Assembly (NCBI GenBank): GCA_019420905.1 | Contig: JAHZGH010000009.1 | Location: 248,001-312,000, forward strand | Direction of reading: 5' to 3' | Source of the DNA: Succinivibrionaceae bacterium | Lineage (GTDB): Bacteria; Pseudomonadota; Gammaproteobacteria; Enterobacterales; Succinivibrionaceae | Length of the DNA: 64,000 nucleotides | Part shown: positions 1 through 7,920 of the stretch, in pieces | How the letters are laid out: each line of letters begins with the position of its first letter | Numbering within the stretch: position 1 is the stretch's first letter | Position numbers and translations under genes: made by a program | Notes under the pieces: model-generated | Database searches by the model: none | What the model was told of the DNA's origin: nothing | What the model saw: only the letters and a program-made list of their open reading frames with translations

Positions 1-731
1 ACCAGATTAGTTACGTTAAAAACATGACCATCTAACAATAAATACTTTGCGACTTCCTGGAATTTGCCGTTATAAAGGACTGGCAACGGATTTTCTACAC
101 CGTCAATAGTTCCCTGCTGTAAAGCTGTATATACTTCACCTAAAGCCATAGGAGTAGGAGTTGCACCTAAGACTTCAAAGCCCTTAACTTGAATGATGTT
201 GGTAGGAACGCGAACCTTTAATCCTTTGAAGTCTTCAAGCTTATTGACAGGCTTGTTAGTTAAGGTATGACGAGCGCCGTACTTCCAATTTGCAGCTAGG
301 ATCTTCAAATGGGCATTTTCCATTACCTTCTGGGATTGCTCTTGATACCATTCAGAATCATTAAGCTTGAAGGCCTGATCCCAGGTTTCAAACAGATAAG
401 GAGCAAATACTATGCCCATATCCGCAACACCACGATCGGCGAAGAATGCGCCATCGGTTAAGGTACAAACAGGCTCACCGGCAACCATCTGATCCATAAG
501 ATCATCTTTTGATCCTAAAAGAGAATTAGGATAGATATTGATGGTCATAGTACCGCCAGAACGTTCCTCTAATAGCTCTTTCCACTTCTGTACTCCCTGA
601 CCAAATGGTTCTGTAGGGTTATTCTCATAGCCTACATTCAATTCAATCTTATCGGCTGCTAGGGCCTGAGTACTAGCTGCAATTAAAGAAGCAACGGCAG
701 TACTTAAAGCTAATTTGGCAAATTTATTCAT
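1..731 (-). CDS. TRAP transporter solute-binding protein, DctP family (3' end outside the window)
   Basis: This is a periplasmic binding protein that captures an organic acid or sugar acid and delivers it to a TRAP membrane pair. The frame runs from an ATG at 731 to the window edge without a stop, so about 243 residues are seen and the C-terminus is missing. An N-terminal signal peptide ends near ALA-AD (about residue 26). The DctP pattern follows: a GYENNP start, then a GLKVRVP segment whose arginine normally binds the substrate carboxylate, then a DGVENP segment. It sits directly downstream (same strand) of a sigma-54 regulator gene and behind a -24/-12 promoter. The membrane subunits presumably lie beyond the window. 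The substrate cannot be told from sequence. Confidence 0.93.
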   Translation of the reverse strand, partial: MNKFAKLALSTAVASLIAASTQALAADKIELNVGYENNPTEPFGQGVQKWKELLEERSGGTMTINIYPNSLLGSKDDLMDQMVAGEPVCTLTDGAFFADRGVADMGIVFAPYLFETWDQAFKLNDSEWYQEQSQKVMENAHLKILAANWKYGARHTLTNKPVNKLEDFKGLKVRVPTNIIQVKGFEVLGATPTPMALGEVYTALQQGTIDGVENPLPVLYNGKFQEVAKYLLLDGHVFNVTNL

Positions 732-782
732 ATATAGTCCTCTGTCAGTTTGATGTAGATATCTTCCTACATAACTATATAA

Positions 783-798
783 TGCATAAAACGTGCCA
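783..798 (-). promoter_or_regulatory. Sigma-54 (-24/-12) promoter of the TRAP gene
   Basis: Read on the minus strand this is TGGCAC, five bases, then ATGCA. The consensus is TGGCAC-N5-TTGC(A/T), so there is one mismatch. The expected start point is near 772, leaving a leader of about 40 bases before the ATG at 731. The adjacent gene encodes a sigma-54 activator, which supports the call. Confidence 0.8.
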
Positions 799-852
799 AC
801 AAATATAACTTATTGATATTAAATAATATTTATATATTGATTATATTTTTTG

Positions 853-909
853 TTTCAATTTGAAATAAATATTCAGTTTTTATGTTTCTAATGTTTCATT
901 TTTAAACAT
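853..909. promoter_or_regulatory. Candidate upstream activator sites for the sigma-54 regulator
   Basis: Two inverted repeats lie 55 to 125 bases upstream of the -24 element. One is TTTCA/TGAAA (853-865). The other is ATGTTT/AAACAT (891-909), whose left arm is also part of a direct repeat ATGTTTC (882-888 and 891-897). Placement fits enhancer sites for a sigma-54 activator; binding is inferred. Confidence 0.45.
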
Positions 910-942
910 AGAAAAATAAATAATGATCACGCTTATAAAAAT

Positions 943-2808
943 TTAATGATCTTTAGCTAAAAATTCAAAACCATAGTCTTTTAAGCGTCGCCATAAGGTA
1001 GTTCTAGAAAGGCCGGAAATCTTTATTGCTTCAGATAGGCTATGTTTTTTCAGCAGCTCTTGCAGATAAATTCGTTCAACATCCTTAAAAGAGGCATTTT
1101 CTGGGATATTCAGATTATTTTTTCTTTTTTCTTCTTTAGAATCGATCTTTCCTAATTGCAGCTCCAAATGCTCTTTATTGACTAGCGAGCCATAAAAAGA
1201 TACTGATTCAGCTACATTCTTAAGCTCACGAACATTGCCAGGCCACGGATAATTTTCCAAAAGCTCTCTGGCGTTTTCTTCAATTTCTATGTTACTTTCG
1301 TCTTCAGTTAAAAAATCTTTAATAAAATTTTTAAATAAATAGATAATATCTTCACGACGTTCACGCAAAGGAGGAATAGAAATATTTAACACATTAATAC
1401 GGTAATACAGATCAAAACGGAATTTTCCCTCTTTACATAAATCTAAAATATTTTTATTAGCAGCACAGATAATTCTGATATCCAAAGGAATAACTTTATC
1501 GTCTCCAATACGCATCACCTCCCTTTCCTGTATTACTCTTAGGATTTGACTTTGAACCTCCAATGGCAGTTCTGTAATCTCGTCTAAAAAAATAGTCCCC
1601 CCCTGAGCAAGCTCAAATAAGCCTTTTTTGCCATTTTGCCTTGCCCCAGTAAAGGCTCCTGCGACATAGCCAAATAGCTCAGAGGCTACTAATCCCTGCG
1701 GCAATGACGAACAATTTACTGAAACAAAAGGTTTATTTGCTCGAGGAGAAAGATTATGAATGCTTTGCGCAAAGCCTTCTTTTCCTACACCGGTTTCTCC
1801 AAAAATCATAACTGTAGATTGAGATTTAGCGTATTTTGAAGCTAAAGCTACACAATCGGCCATGGCAGGCGATCTGTATAAGATATCTTTAAAATGCTTT
1901 TTAGCATAAAGGCCCCTTGCATAACCTGCAGCATTCATGCTTTGCGTCTGCTCTTCTAAAGCGGCGCTCTCGATCATAAGCACGACATTATTATATTCTG
2001 CGCCCTCATAAAGATGCCGGTTTCTGAGTAAAACCTTATGCCCTGCAATATCTAACACTCGGGGATATGAGGTTCTTGACTCTATATATGGAGAAAGAAA
2101 TTCATACCATCTCTCACGCCTAATATTACCTAAGATCTTGCTGGCATTTTCATTATAAAAAACCGCCTCATGCTCAGCATTAAAGATCACAGCGCCCTCT
2201 TCAATATTATCAACTAATGACGCAAGCCTATCTAAAGCTAGTTTTTGTGAATTAAGACCTCGTTCGATCTCTAAAGCCTTTAAAATTGCTTCCTTTATTG
2301 TAAAAAAATCCGAATAAATAAATGAGGAAGGAATGCCGCGCAATTTAGATGTTTCTACGGCAACAATGCATCCTACAATGCCGTCATAGCCTTCCTTAAT
2401 GCATCTATCTACACTCTCTACAATATCATCAGCAGAGGGACATGGCTCCATTAAAAGCGTTATATCTCCTAATTGAAGCTTACCTTGCTTAAGTCCTAGA
2501 ATATTATCCTGCGTAACTACTGCAATCTTTTTGCATTTATGTCGTCCTAATACCTCTATTGCCTTTATGAGATCGAAAAGAGAAGTGCCAATATTTACCG
2601 TAGTAATTCCAGGCTTGCCGCTTATAAAGCGCAATGTGCCTCCGCGGCTTATAACAATGCGAACATCAGGATATTTTTTTAAAGCATTCAAGGCTTCATA
2701 ATCATAAGAAATTTCTACCGGAATTTTCAGCCCCATAGATGCTATTACTTGATTTGCCGTATTTGCCAAATGACGATAAGGAGAAATAAATAATATTGAA
2801 TTTGACAT
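943..2808 (-). CDS. Sigma-54-dependent transcriptional activator, PrpR-type sensor domain
   Basis: This 621-residue enhancer-binding protein has the usual three-part layout. The N-terminal 190 or so residues resemble the PrpR_N sensory domain. A PAS-like stretch follows (about 195-270). The AAA+ sigma-54 interaction domain has a Walker A GETGVGKE, the sigma-54 contact loop GAFTGA and a Walker B-type FLDEI. A Fis-type helix-turn-helix closes the protein (SGLSRTTLWRRL). It ends about 210 bases upstream of the sigma-54 promoter of the TRAP gene, so it very likely activates that transporter. The ligand is not known. The ATG at 2808 has only a weak GGAT-type ribosome site. Confidence 0.93.
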   Translation of the reverse strand: MSNSILFISPYRHLANTANQVIASMGLKIPVEISYDYEALNALKKYPDVRIVISRGGTLRFISGKPGITTVNIGTSLFDLIKAIEVLGRHKCKKIAVVTQDNILGLKQGKLQLGDITLLMEPCPSADDIVESVDRCIKEGYDGIVGCIVAVETSKLRGIPSSFIYSDFFTIKEAILKALEIERGLNSQKLALDRLASLVDNIEEGAVIFNAEHEAVFYNENASKILGNIRRERWYEFLSPYIESRTSYPRVLDIAGHKVLLRNRHLYEGAEYNNVVLMIESAALEEQTQSMNAAGYARGLYAKKHFKDILYRSPAMADCVALASKYAKSQSTVMIFGETGVGKEGFAQSIHNLSPRANKPFVSVNCSSLPQGLVASELFGYVAGAFTGARQNGKKGLFELAQGGTIFLDEITELPLEVQSQILRVIQEREVMRIGDDKVIPLDIRIICAANKNILDLCKEGKFRFDLYYRINVLNISIPPLRERREDIIYLFKNFIKDFLTEDESNIEIEENARELLENYPWPGNVRELKNVAESVSFYGSLVNKEHLELQLGKIDSKEEKRKNNLNIPENASFKDVERIYLQELLKKHSLSEAIKISGLSRTTLWRRLKDYGFEFLAKDH

Positions 2809-3574
2809 AAAGAGATCCTAAAGACGCAGACTGACGCTAGATTATATTTTTTATAAGCAGCAGGTTTTATATCCCGAAATATCTTCTCTTACATATGATT
2901 AATATAACTTAAGATTTTTTTCACTATGAAAACTTTTAAGTGAAATATAAATATATATCAATTTATTTTAATAGCTCAGAGTGGAGTTGTTTTGTAAAGA
3001 GTTCTTTTAAGCTACAACATAACTTATCAATTACCCTACCTTATAAAAAAAATATTTTATTAAGAATATATAGGTTATAGCTATATTTATATATGCATAA
3101 AACAAATATAATATACAGTTTGTTTTATAAAATGAATTTTATGTATTATACAGTAATGCTTGTACTAAATTATTGTTTTTAGACAAACGCTTGTCGCCTT
3201 TATGGCTTTTTGTTTTTTTAATGCAAAAAAAATTTTTTCAAAAAAAATTCTATTTTTTCATAAAAACATGCAATTATGATATTTAAAAAAAGCATATTTA
3301 TTGCTATATTACTGTTACCTTGAGAAGAGCAATCAGTATCTGTTAAATATGTTTTATGCTGAGTTTAATGAACGTTAACCATTAAACATAGATTTATATT
3401 GAGACAGCAGTATTCTGAGGCAGCAAGAATGCTAATAGATCTTTTAAGGATCATCAGCTAAAAATGTCTTTTTGATTTATAAGCTTAACCTTGCTTTTAT
3501 CTGTTCTCAGTCTCTAAAACAGATCATATAAGCTCCTCTTAAAGAAGATTCATCAACGGAGCTCAGATTTTATT
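2809..3574. other. AT-rich intergenic region with two hairpin-forming repeats
   Basis: No convincing gene was found in these 766 bases, which separate two divergent regulators. Two inverted repeats stand out. GACAA/TTGTC with a four-base loop lies at 3182-3195. GTTTAATG/CATTAAAC with a nine-base centre lies at 3363-3387. Either could be an operator for the gene starting at 3575. No T-tract terminator was seen. Confidence 0.4.
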
Positions 3575-4072
3575 TTGAGCATTATTTTTAACTTTCAATC
3601 ACATAAAGGTGTAACCATTAACGCTAATCAGGATCCTCTAAAAATTGAGGCATTAATATGTTTTCCTTTATACGCTAGCGCTAAAGCTATGATAGCTAGC
3701 TATAAGCAATTTTTAGATAAGTATAATTTGACCTTTACACAATATCTGACCATGATCGTATTGTGGGAAAATGAATCTTTGCGAGTAAAAGATTTAGGAA
3801 ATATTCTTCATCTTGATTCAGGTACTTTAACGCCTTTGTTAAAGAAACTCACGGCCAAAGGATATATCAATCGTGAACATGGTCTTCGCGACGAGCGTGA
3901 GGTTTTCTTAACTTTAACCGAATCAGGCGCTAACCTTAAGGAAGATCTGAAGGATATTCCCCAAAAAGTTGCCTCTTATCTAAAAATTTCAGATGATGAA
4001 TTTAAGATTTTATTTTCCCTGCTTTATAAAATTCTGCACAATCTAGAATTTTCAATGCGTAAGCATTCTTAA
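3575..4072 (+). CDS. ohrR: MarR-family regulator of the OhrR type
   Basis: OhrR proteins are peroxide-sensing repressors that release DNA when a conserved N-terminal cysteine is oxidised. This 165-residue protein keeps the signature ICFPLYA, with the sensing cysteine at residue 29. It also has the OhrR-type stretches KDLGNILHLDSGTLTPLLKKL (winged helix) and DEREVFLTLTESG. The start is a TTG at 3575 with an ACGGAG ribosome site about 13 bases upstream. No ATG is available before the conserved core, so the N-terminus is about 14 residues longer than in Bacillus OhrR. No ohr peroxidase gene lies nearby, so its target is not evident here. Confidence 0.82.
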   Translation: MSIIFNFQSHKGVTINANQDPLKIEALICFPLYASAKAMIASYKQFLDKYNLTFTQYLTMIVLWENESLRVKDLGNILHLDSGTLTPLLKKLTAKGYINREHGLRDEREVFLTLTESGANLKEDLKDIPQKVASYLKISDDEFKILFSLLYKILHNLEFSMRKHS

Positions 4073-4114
4073 AATTCCGTCTAAATATATTTATCTTTAA
4101 GCTATTCAGTATCG

Positions 4115-4145
4115 AAATTCCCCGGCTGACTGTCCGGGAATTTTT
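4115..4145 (+). terminator. Terminator after ohrR
   Basis: AAATTCCC(C)GG and CCGGGAATTT form a GC-rich stem with a short loop, followed by a T tract. Confidence 0.8.
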
Positions 4146-4201
4146 ATTTTTAGAATCTCTAAATGCCATACTCTGCATTTTTTATAAAATAGAAAAATTA
4201 A

Positions 4202-4236
4202 AAAATAACCCCAAAGCAGACTTTGGGGTTATTTTA
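4202..4236 (-). terminator. Terminator of the BASS symporter gene
   Basis: A near-perfect stem of AAATAACCCCAAAG type with a 3- to 4-base loop and flanking A and T runs. It can work in both directions between the convergent genes. Confidence 0.8.
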
Positions 4237-4270
4237 GATATTTAAAAGCTATTTTATAATCTTCTTAAGA

Positions 4271-5260
4271 TTATTTAGCAATCTTGGCCTTTGATAAAGG
4301 AACTTCGCTCTTTTGATCATCTTTTTCAGTCATGTTGACAAAAATGGTTGCCAAGATTGGACCTGAAATATTGTGCCAAACAGAGAAAATAGCGGCCGGA
4401 ACGGCTGACATCGGGTTAAAATGAGCCATAGCCAAAGCTACGCCTAAGCCGGAATTCTGCATACCGACCTCAATAGCTAAAGTCTTACGCTGAGCTAGCT
4501 TCATCTTGCAGACTTTAGCTAAAAGATAACCGCATAGATAACCTAAGCAATTGTGCAAAACAACCACAACAAAAATAAGCATACCGGTTTCAGCTAAACG
4601 AGCCTGGCTTACTGCAACTACAGCGCAAACAATTGCCACAATAGCAACTACAGAAATTAACGGCAAGCATACAACTACACGAGATACTGCTGTACGAAAT
4701 ACTGCATTAACAACAATACCTGCAACAATAGGAATGATTACAATCTTTAAAATAGAAATGAACATTGCTGCCGGGGCAATGTCAACCCACTGGCTTGCAA
4801 ACACGTAAATCAATGCAGGTGTTACGATTGGGGCTAAAACAGTTGTGCATGCAGTAATAGTTACAGATAAAGCTACATCGCCTTTTGACAAATAACTCAT
4901 AACATTTGAAGAGGTACCGCCTGGGCAGCATCCTACTAAGATTACGCCTACAGCAATCTCAGAAGGAAGATTTAAGCCTATGCACAAGGCAAAGGCCAAA
5001 ACAGGCATGATGACGAACTGTCCCAAAATACCAATCACAACCTGCAAAGGACGAGTAAAAACCTCAGAGAAGTCACGAGCCTTAAGAGTAAGACCCATAC
5101 CGAACATAACGATACCTAAAAGGATAGAAATGTAAGCCGATAAAGGCTTAAACAGATCTGGAGCTAAATAGGCAAATACCGCGAAAATAATTACCCACAA
5201 AGCAAAAGTCTTTCCAAAAAAGACGCTTATTGCGGCAAGCTTGTTTAAAAATCCTTGCAT
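4271..5260 (-). CDS. Bile acid:sodium symporter (BASS) family transporter
   Basis: This 329-residue inner-membrane protein has about ten hydrophobic segments and the two BASS hallmark stretches, GCCPGGTSSNVMSYLSKGD and EVGMQNSGLGVALA, which form the crossed-helix sodium sites. Bacterial members move organic anions such as keto-acids or pantoate-like compounds with sodium; the substrate cannot be assigned. The C-terminus is a short charged cytoplasmic tail. The gene is alone, divergent from the lipoprotein gene at 5592. The shared upstream region holds two perfect inverted repeats that suggest specific regulation. Confidence 0.9.
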   Translation of the reverse strand: MQGFLNKLAAISVFFGKTFALWVIIFAVFAYLAPDLFKPLSAYISILLGIVMFGMGLTLKARDFSEVFTRPLQVVIGILGQFVIMPVLAFALCIGLNLPSEIAVGVILVGCCPGGTSSNVMSYLSKGDVALSVTITACTTVLAPIVTPALIYVFASQWVDIAPAAMFISILKIVIIPIVAGIVVNAVFRTAVSRVVVCLPLISVVAIVAIVCAVVAVSQARLAETGMLIFVVVVLHNCLGYLCGYLLAKVCKMKLAQRKTLAIEVGMQNSGLGVALAMAHFNPMSAVPAAIFSVWHNISGPILATIFVNMTEKDDQKSEVPLSKAKIAK

Positions 5261-5324
5261 AGTAGAACCTGAAAATTTTACTAAATATCCAAATAAAAAT
5301 CTCTGCTCTTTAACAAAGCAGCAA

Positions 5325-5352
5325 ATTTACGTTTACTATATTAAACGTAAAT
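5325..5352. promoter_or_regulatory. Perfect inverted repeat upstream of the BASS gene
   Basis: Arms of 11 bases (ATTTACGTTTA and its complement) are separated by CTATAT. The element lies 65-92 bases upstream of the BASS start and looks like a repressor operator. The binding protein is unknown. Confidence 0.55.
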
Positions 5353-5419
5353 GATCAAAAAAATTACATTTTAGATTTAAACACCATAAAAATTGATATT
5401 TTTTGATGATTTTTTACTA

Positions 5420-5444
5420 TTTATGCACTAATTAAGTGCATAAA
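5420..5444. promoter_or_regulatory. Second perfect inverted repeat in the BASS/lipoprotein region
   Basis: Arms TTTATGCACT and AGTGCATAAA flank a five-base AT centre. It lies midway between the divergent genes at 5260 and 5592. Confidence 0.5.
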
Positions 5445-5591
5445 CTTGTTTTTATCATAAAATTTTCTTCAGAACAAAAGTTGATTTTTTTTAATAAGAT
5501 GATCACTTTTTTTTGTTTTTTTTTGAGATAAAATTTTAGTCTTAAATCATTTAGCTTACTGTATTATTTGCTTTTTATTCAGAACTGATAA

Positions 5592-6209
5592 ATGTTAAAA
5601 ATAGCTTTCTCTTTATTTGCTGCAGCTCTTATCTGCAGTTGTAGCAGTGATAATGAGACCTCTTATCCAATACCTCATCCTTTTGGCAATACAGCTCAAG
5701 CTACCGCTGCCGTAAATTTCACTGATTTTTACACTATTGAAATACCAGAAAAATTTAAAAAGGTTAATTTACCAAACCTCAATAACGCCATTAATGTCTA
5801 CCCAGACCGCCGAAACAAAGCTTTATTTGGCAAATGCACTATGCAAATCCTAAGCGATGCCTATACCGTTGTTCCGACTAGCACTCGCAGACAGATTCTT
5901 TTACACGAAGCTATCGATAAAAGTCGAGATTTTATAACCCAAACGACCATAGATAAAAAAGATTTAGCTATCTCTAAAATAAGCGAAGTACAGATAAATA
6001 ATCTTTCAGGATATCAATACGAAATTACCAGTCACAATAAGCAAAAATTCTTTCACAGCATGCATTACATGCTTATAAATCCTGATGATATCGGCATACT
6101 TTATGCCTCAATTGTATCTTTTGATGAAAATACGGCGCAAAAATGCTTTGCAGAAAGCTCACAAGCAGTTAAAAGCATTATTTATGCCCCAAAAGAGGAG
6201 ATTTATTGA
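5592..6209 (+). CDS. Predicted lipoprotein of unknown function
   Basis: A 205-residue protein with a hydrophobic N-terminus and a lipobox-like ICSC, predicting lipidation at Cys17 and anchoring in the envelope. No family was recognised. The body is a mixed alpha/beta sequence with an FTDFYTIEIPEKF opening. This resembles the opening of the next protein (DFFENYSFFIPKNW), so the two may be diverged copies of one fold. The stop codon overlaps the start of the next gene (TGATG), so the pair is translationally coupled. No strong ribosome site precedes the ATG. Confidence 0.7.
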   Translation: MLKIAFSLFAAALICSCSSDNETSYPIPHPFGNTAQATAAVNFTDFYTIEIPEKFKKVNLPNLNNAINVYPDRRNKALFGKCTMQILSDAYTVVPTSTRRQILLHEAIDKSRDFITQTTIDKKDLAISKISEVQINNLSGYQYEITSHNKQKFFHSMHYMLINPDDIGILYASIVSFDENTAQKCFAESSQAVKSIIYAPKEEIY

Positions 6210-6754
6210 TGCTGCGAAGATTGCTACTTGCCGTCATCATGACCTTGCCGCTTTCTTTTTCTTTGTCAGGGTATGCTGAGCAAACTAAAGCAAGCCAAGA
6301 TTTTTTCGAAAATTACAGCTTTTTTATTCCGAAGAATTGGGAGGTTCTGTCGTACCCTCATCAGGGCGAGATCACTTTTTTAAGCCCTAAGCATTCATGC
6401 ATAATTCATATAAACTACGATACAGAGCATTATATCCAGCCACAGAATCGTTATTCTCTGACAGATCAATATCAAAAAGCATTATATGCAAGCTTAAGTC
6501 AAAATCCTAAGGATGCAGACGGTCTGAAAATTGCCAAGCCTAAAGCTTATGCACTTAATAAATATGAAGGATATACTTTTGATTACGTAAATTTTTTTAA
6601 GGACGGACGTTATCTTAGCGGACAAAGCTTTATCTTATTTGATAATAACAAAGGCTCTTTAACTGTTGATATCAATTCAATTAACTATAAAACCCGCAAA
6701 AATTGTCTTTCTGATGCAAAAAAATATATAAAAACCCTAAAAGCTAAACACTAA
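6209..6754 (+). CDS. Predicted exported protein of unknown function
   Basis: A protein of about 181 residues with an N-terminal signal peptide (a hydrophobic stretch ending near GYA-EQ). It has no lipobox, so a periplasmic location is likely. The ATG at 6209 overlaps the upstream TGA and has AGAGGAG eight bases before it. A TTG three bases earlier is less well spaced. Its domain order (FIPKNW segment, central long helix, C-terminal NCLSDAKKYIK) parallels the upstream lipoprotein. No known family was recognised. Confidence 0.68.
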   Translation: MLRRLLLAVIMTLPLSFSLSGYAEQTKASQDFFENYSFFIPKNWEVLSYPHQGEITFLSPKHSCIIHINYDTEHYIQPQNRYSLTDQYQKALYASLSQNPKDADGLKIAKPKAYALNKYEGYTFDYVNFFKDGRYLSGQSFILFDNNKGSLTVDINSINYKTRKNCLSDAKKYIKTLKAKH

Positions 6755-6920
6755 GTAGCTTGTCTCCCGTGCTTTTTTTAGCATCCTTAGCGTATAATAT
6801 CGGCATGACTGAACTAAAAAGCGTTAATTATTGTAAATAATTCTTAATCTTTTTATTTATGAGGTTGCTTTAAAGCCCGAAGGGAAGCCTTCTGACTTTA
6901 GATTTAAGAAAGTTTTTATT

Positions 6921-7391
6921 ATGAAGAAATTTCTATTTTTACTGCTTGCTGTAAATGCTGTACTTGCTACAGCCTGTTCATCATTGCCTGACGGAGTGCA
7001 AAAGCCTCAGCTTAAGATTACTGATCTTACTTTTGCGACGAACAACAATGTTCAAGGCTTTAATGTCTTCTATACCGTAAAACACAACACTCCTGCCCCC
7101 TTACCGGTTGAGAACATTGATATTAAGGTTTATATCAACAATAAGCAGGCATCTGCCTTTAGCTTCGACACTGACGACATGTTAATTCCTCCTTATCATG
7201 ATAATAAATATGTTCAATTTGTCCCGGCTAATCTGCTGCCTAAAGTTTCATCTGAATCCCTAACCTTATCTCCTATGCTAAAGCTTCAGGGAAAGGCTGA
7301 ATTGGATTTAAAGATTGTTGATGACAAAGACAAAGATTTTTTAAATCAGCATTATGTTTATGAGGGACTAATCCATGCCGCAGCTGAATAA
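6921..7391 (+). CDS. Small lipoprotein with an LEA14-like beta-sandwich pattern
   Basis: A 156-residue protein with a signal peptide and a lipobox ending at Cys19 (ATAC). The mature part contains alternating beta strands (LKITDLTFATNN, QGFNVFYTVKHN, LPVENIDIKVYINN) typical of LEA14/WHy-type envelope proteins. That family call is from pattern only. It overlaps the next gene by 17 bases, so the two are likely co-expressed. A possible -10 box TATAAT lies at 6793-6798, with no good -35. Confidence 0.65.
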   Translation: MKKFLFLLLAVNAVLATACSSLPDGVQKPQLKITDLTFATNNNVQGFNVFYTVKHNTPAPLPVENIDIKVYINNKQASAFSFDTDDMLIPPYHDNKYVQFVPANLLPKVSSESLTLSPMLKLQGKAELDLKIVDDKDKDFLNQHYVYEGLIHAAAE

Positions 7392-7908
7392 TCGTCGAGC
7401 TCAATCTTTCGAACCTCGCGTCGGTATTGCACAGCTTATTTTTGGCTTAATTTACGCATTCATCACCGGCATTGCTATTGTTCTGGCCTTTAAAGTTTAT
7501 GAGGCCTCAGGTGGTCAGCAGCCCTGGTTGCAGTATTTTTTCGTAGTTTTATTTGCAGTCATGGCCGTTAAAAGTTTCTTTATCTATGCCCATACCAAGA
7601 TCCTTTACAGTACTGGTACGCATACCGTAGGTGTGGTTGAATCCATCGAACCTAGCCATGGCATCACTATTGTAAAAGGTTCTATAAAACTGGATGATGG
7701 ACGTGCTCTTTCTATCGAAAGCCGTTTTGCCGGCGAGTCTGTAGCTCATGAAATCCGCCATTTCTTAGATGAGCAGAAAACTAAAAAGCTTCCGGCTTTA
7801 GTTGTCGATATCAAAGGCAAGCGTCCTCGTGGTATGTTTGTTATTCATACCTATGCAGGTCATTTAGACGAAGAATATAAAAATCAATTGATTGTAGATA
7901 AAAAATAA
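7375..7908 (+). CDS. Predicted inner-membrane protein, unknown function
   Basis: A 177-residue protein with two transmembrane segments (about residues 18-42 and 52-72) and a C-terminal soluble domain of about 100 residues. It starts inside the upstream lipoprotein gene with a GAGG ribosome site nine bases before the ATG. It ends 12 bases before asnS, so it probably shares a transcript with that gene. No family was recognised. The soluble part contains a GSIKLDDGRALSIESRF strand-rich region. Confidence 0.65.
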   Translation: MPQLNNRRAQSFEPRVGIAQLIFGLIYAFITGIAIVLAFKVYEASGGQQPWLQYFFVVLFAVMAVKSFFIYAHTKILYSTGTHTVGVVESIEPSHGITIVKGSIKLDDGRALSIESRFAGESVAHEIRHFLDEQKTKKLPALVVDIKGKRPRGMFVIHTYAGHLDEEYKNQLIVDKK

Positions 7909-7920
7909 TCAGGAAATAAC

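Larger units (their letters stand above)
5261..5591. other. Divergent promoter region (331 bases)
   Basis: AT-rich, no gene. It holds the two inverted repeats listed separately. Clear -35/-10 pairs could not be chosen with confidence. Confidence 0.4.

Noticed and set aside
4551..4808. An 85-codon threonine-rich frame opposite the BASS gene
   Set aside because: Low-complexity antisense shadow of a well-supported transporter gene.
6755..6920. A TATAAT box at 6793 as a promoter for the lipoprotein gene
   Set aside because: No acceptable -35 hexamer at 16-18 bases, so it is noted only in the gene entry.
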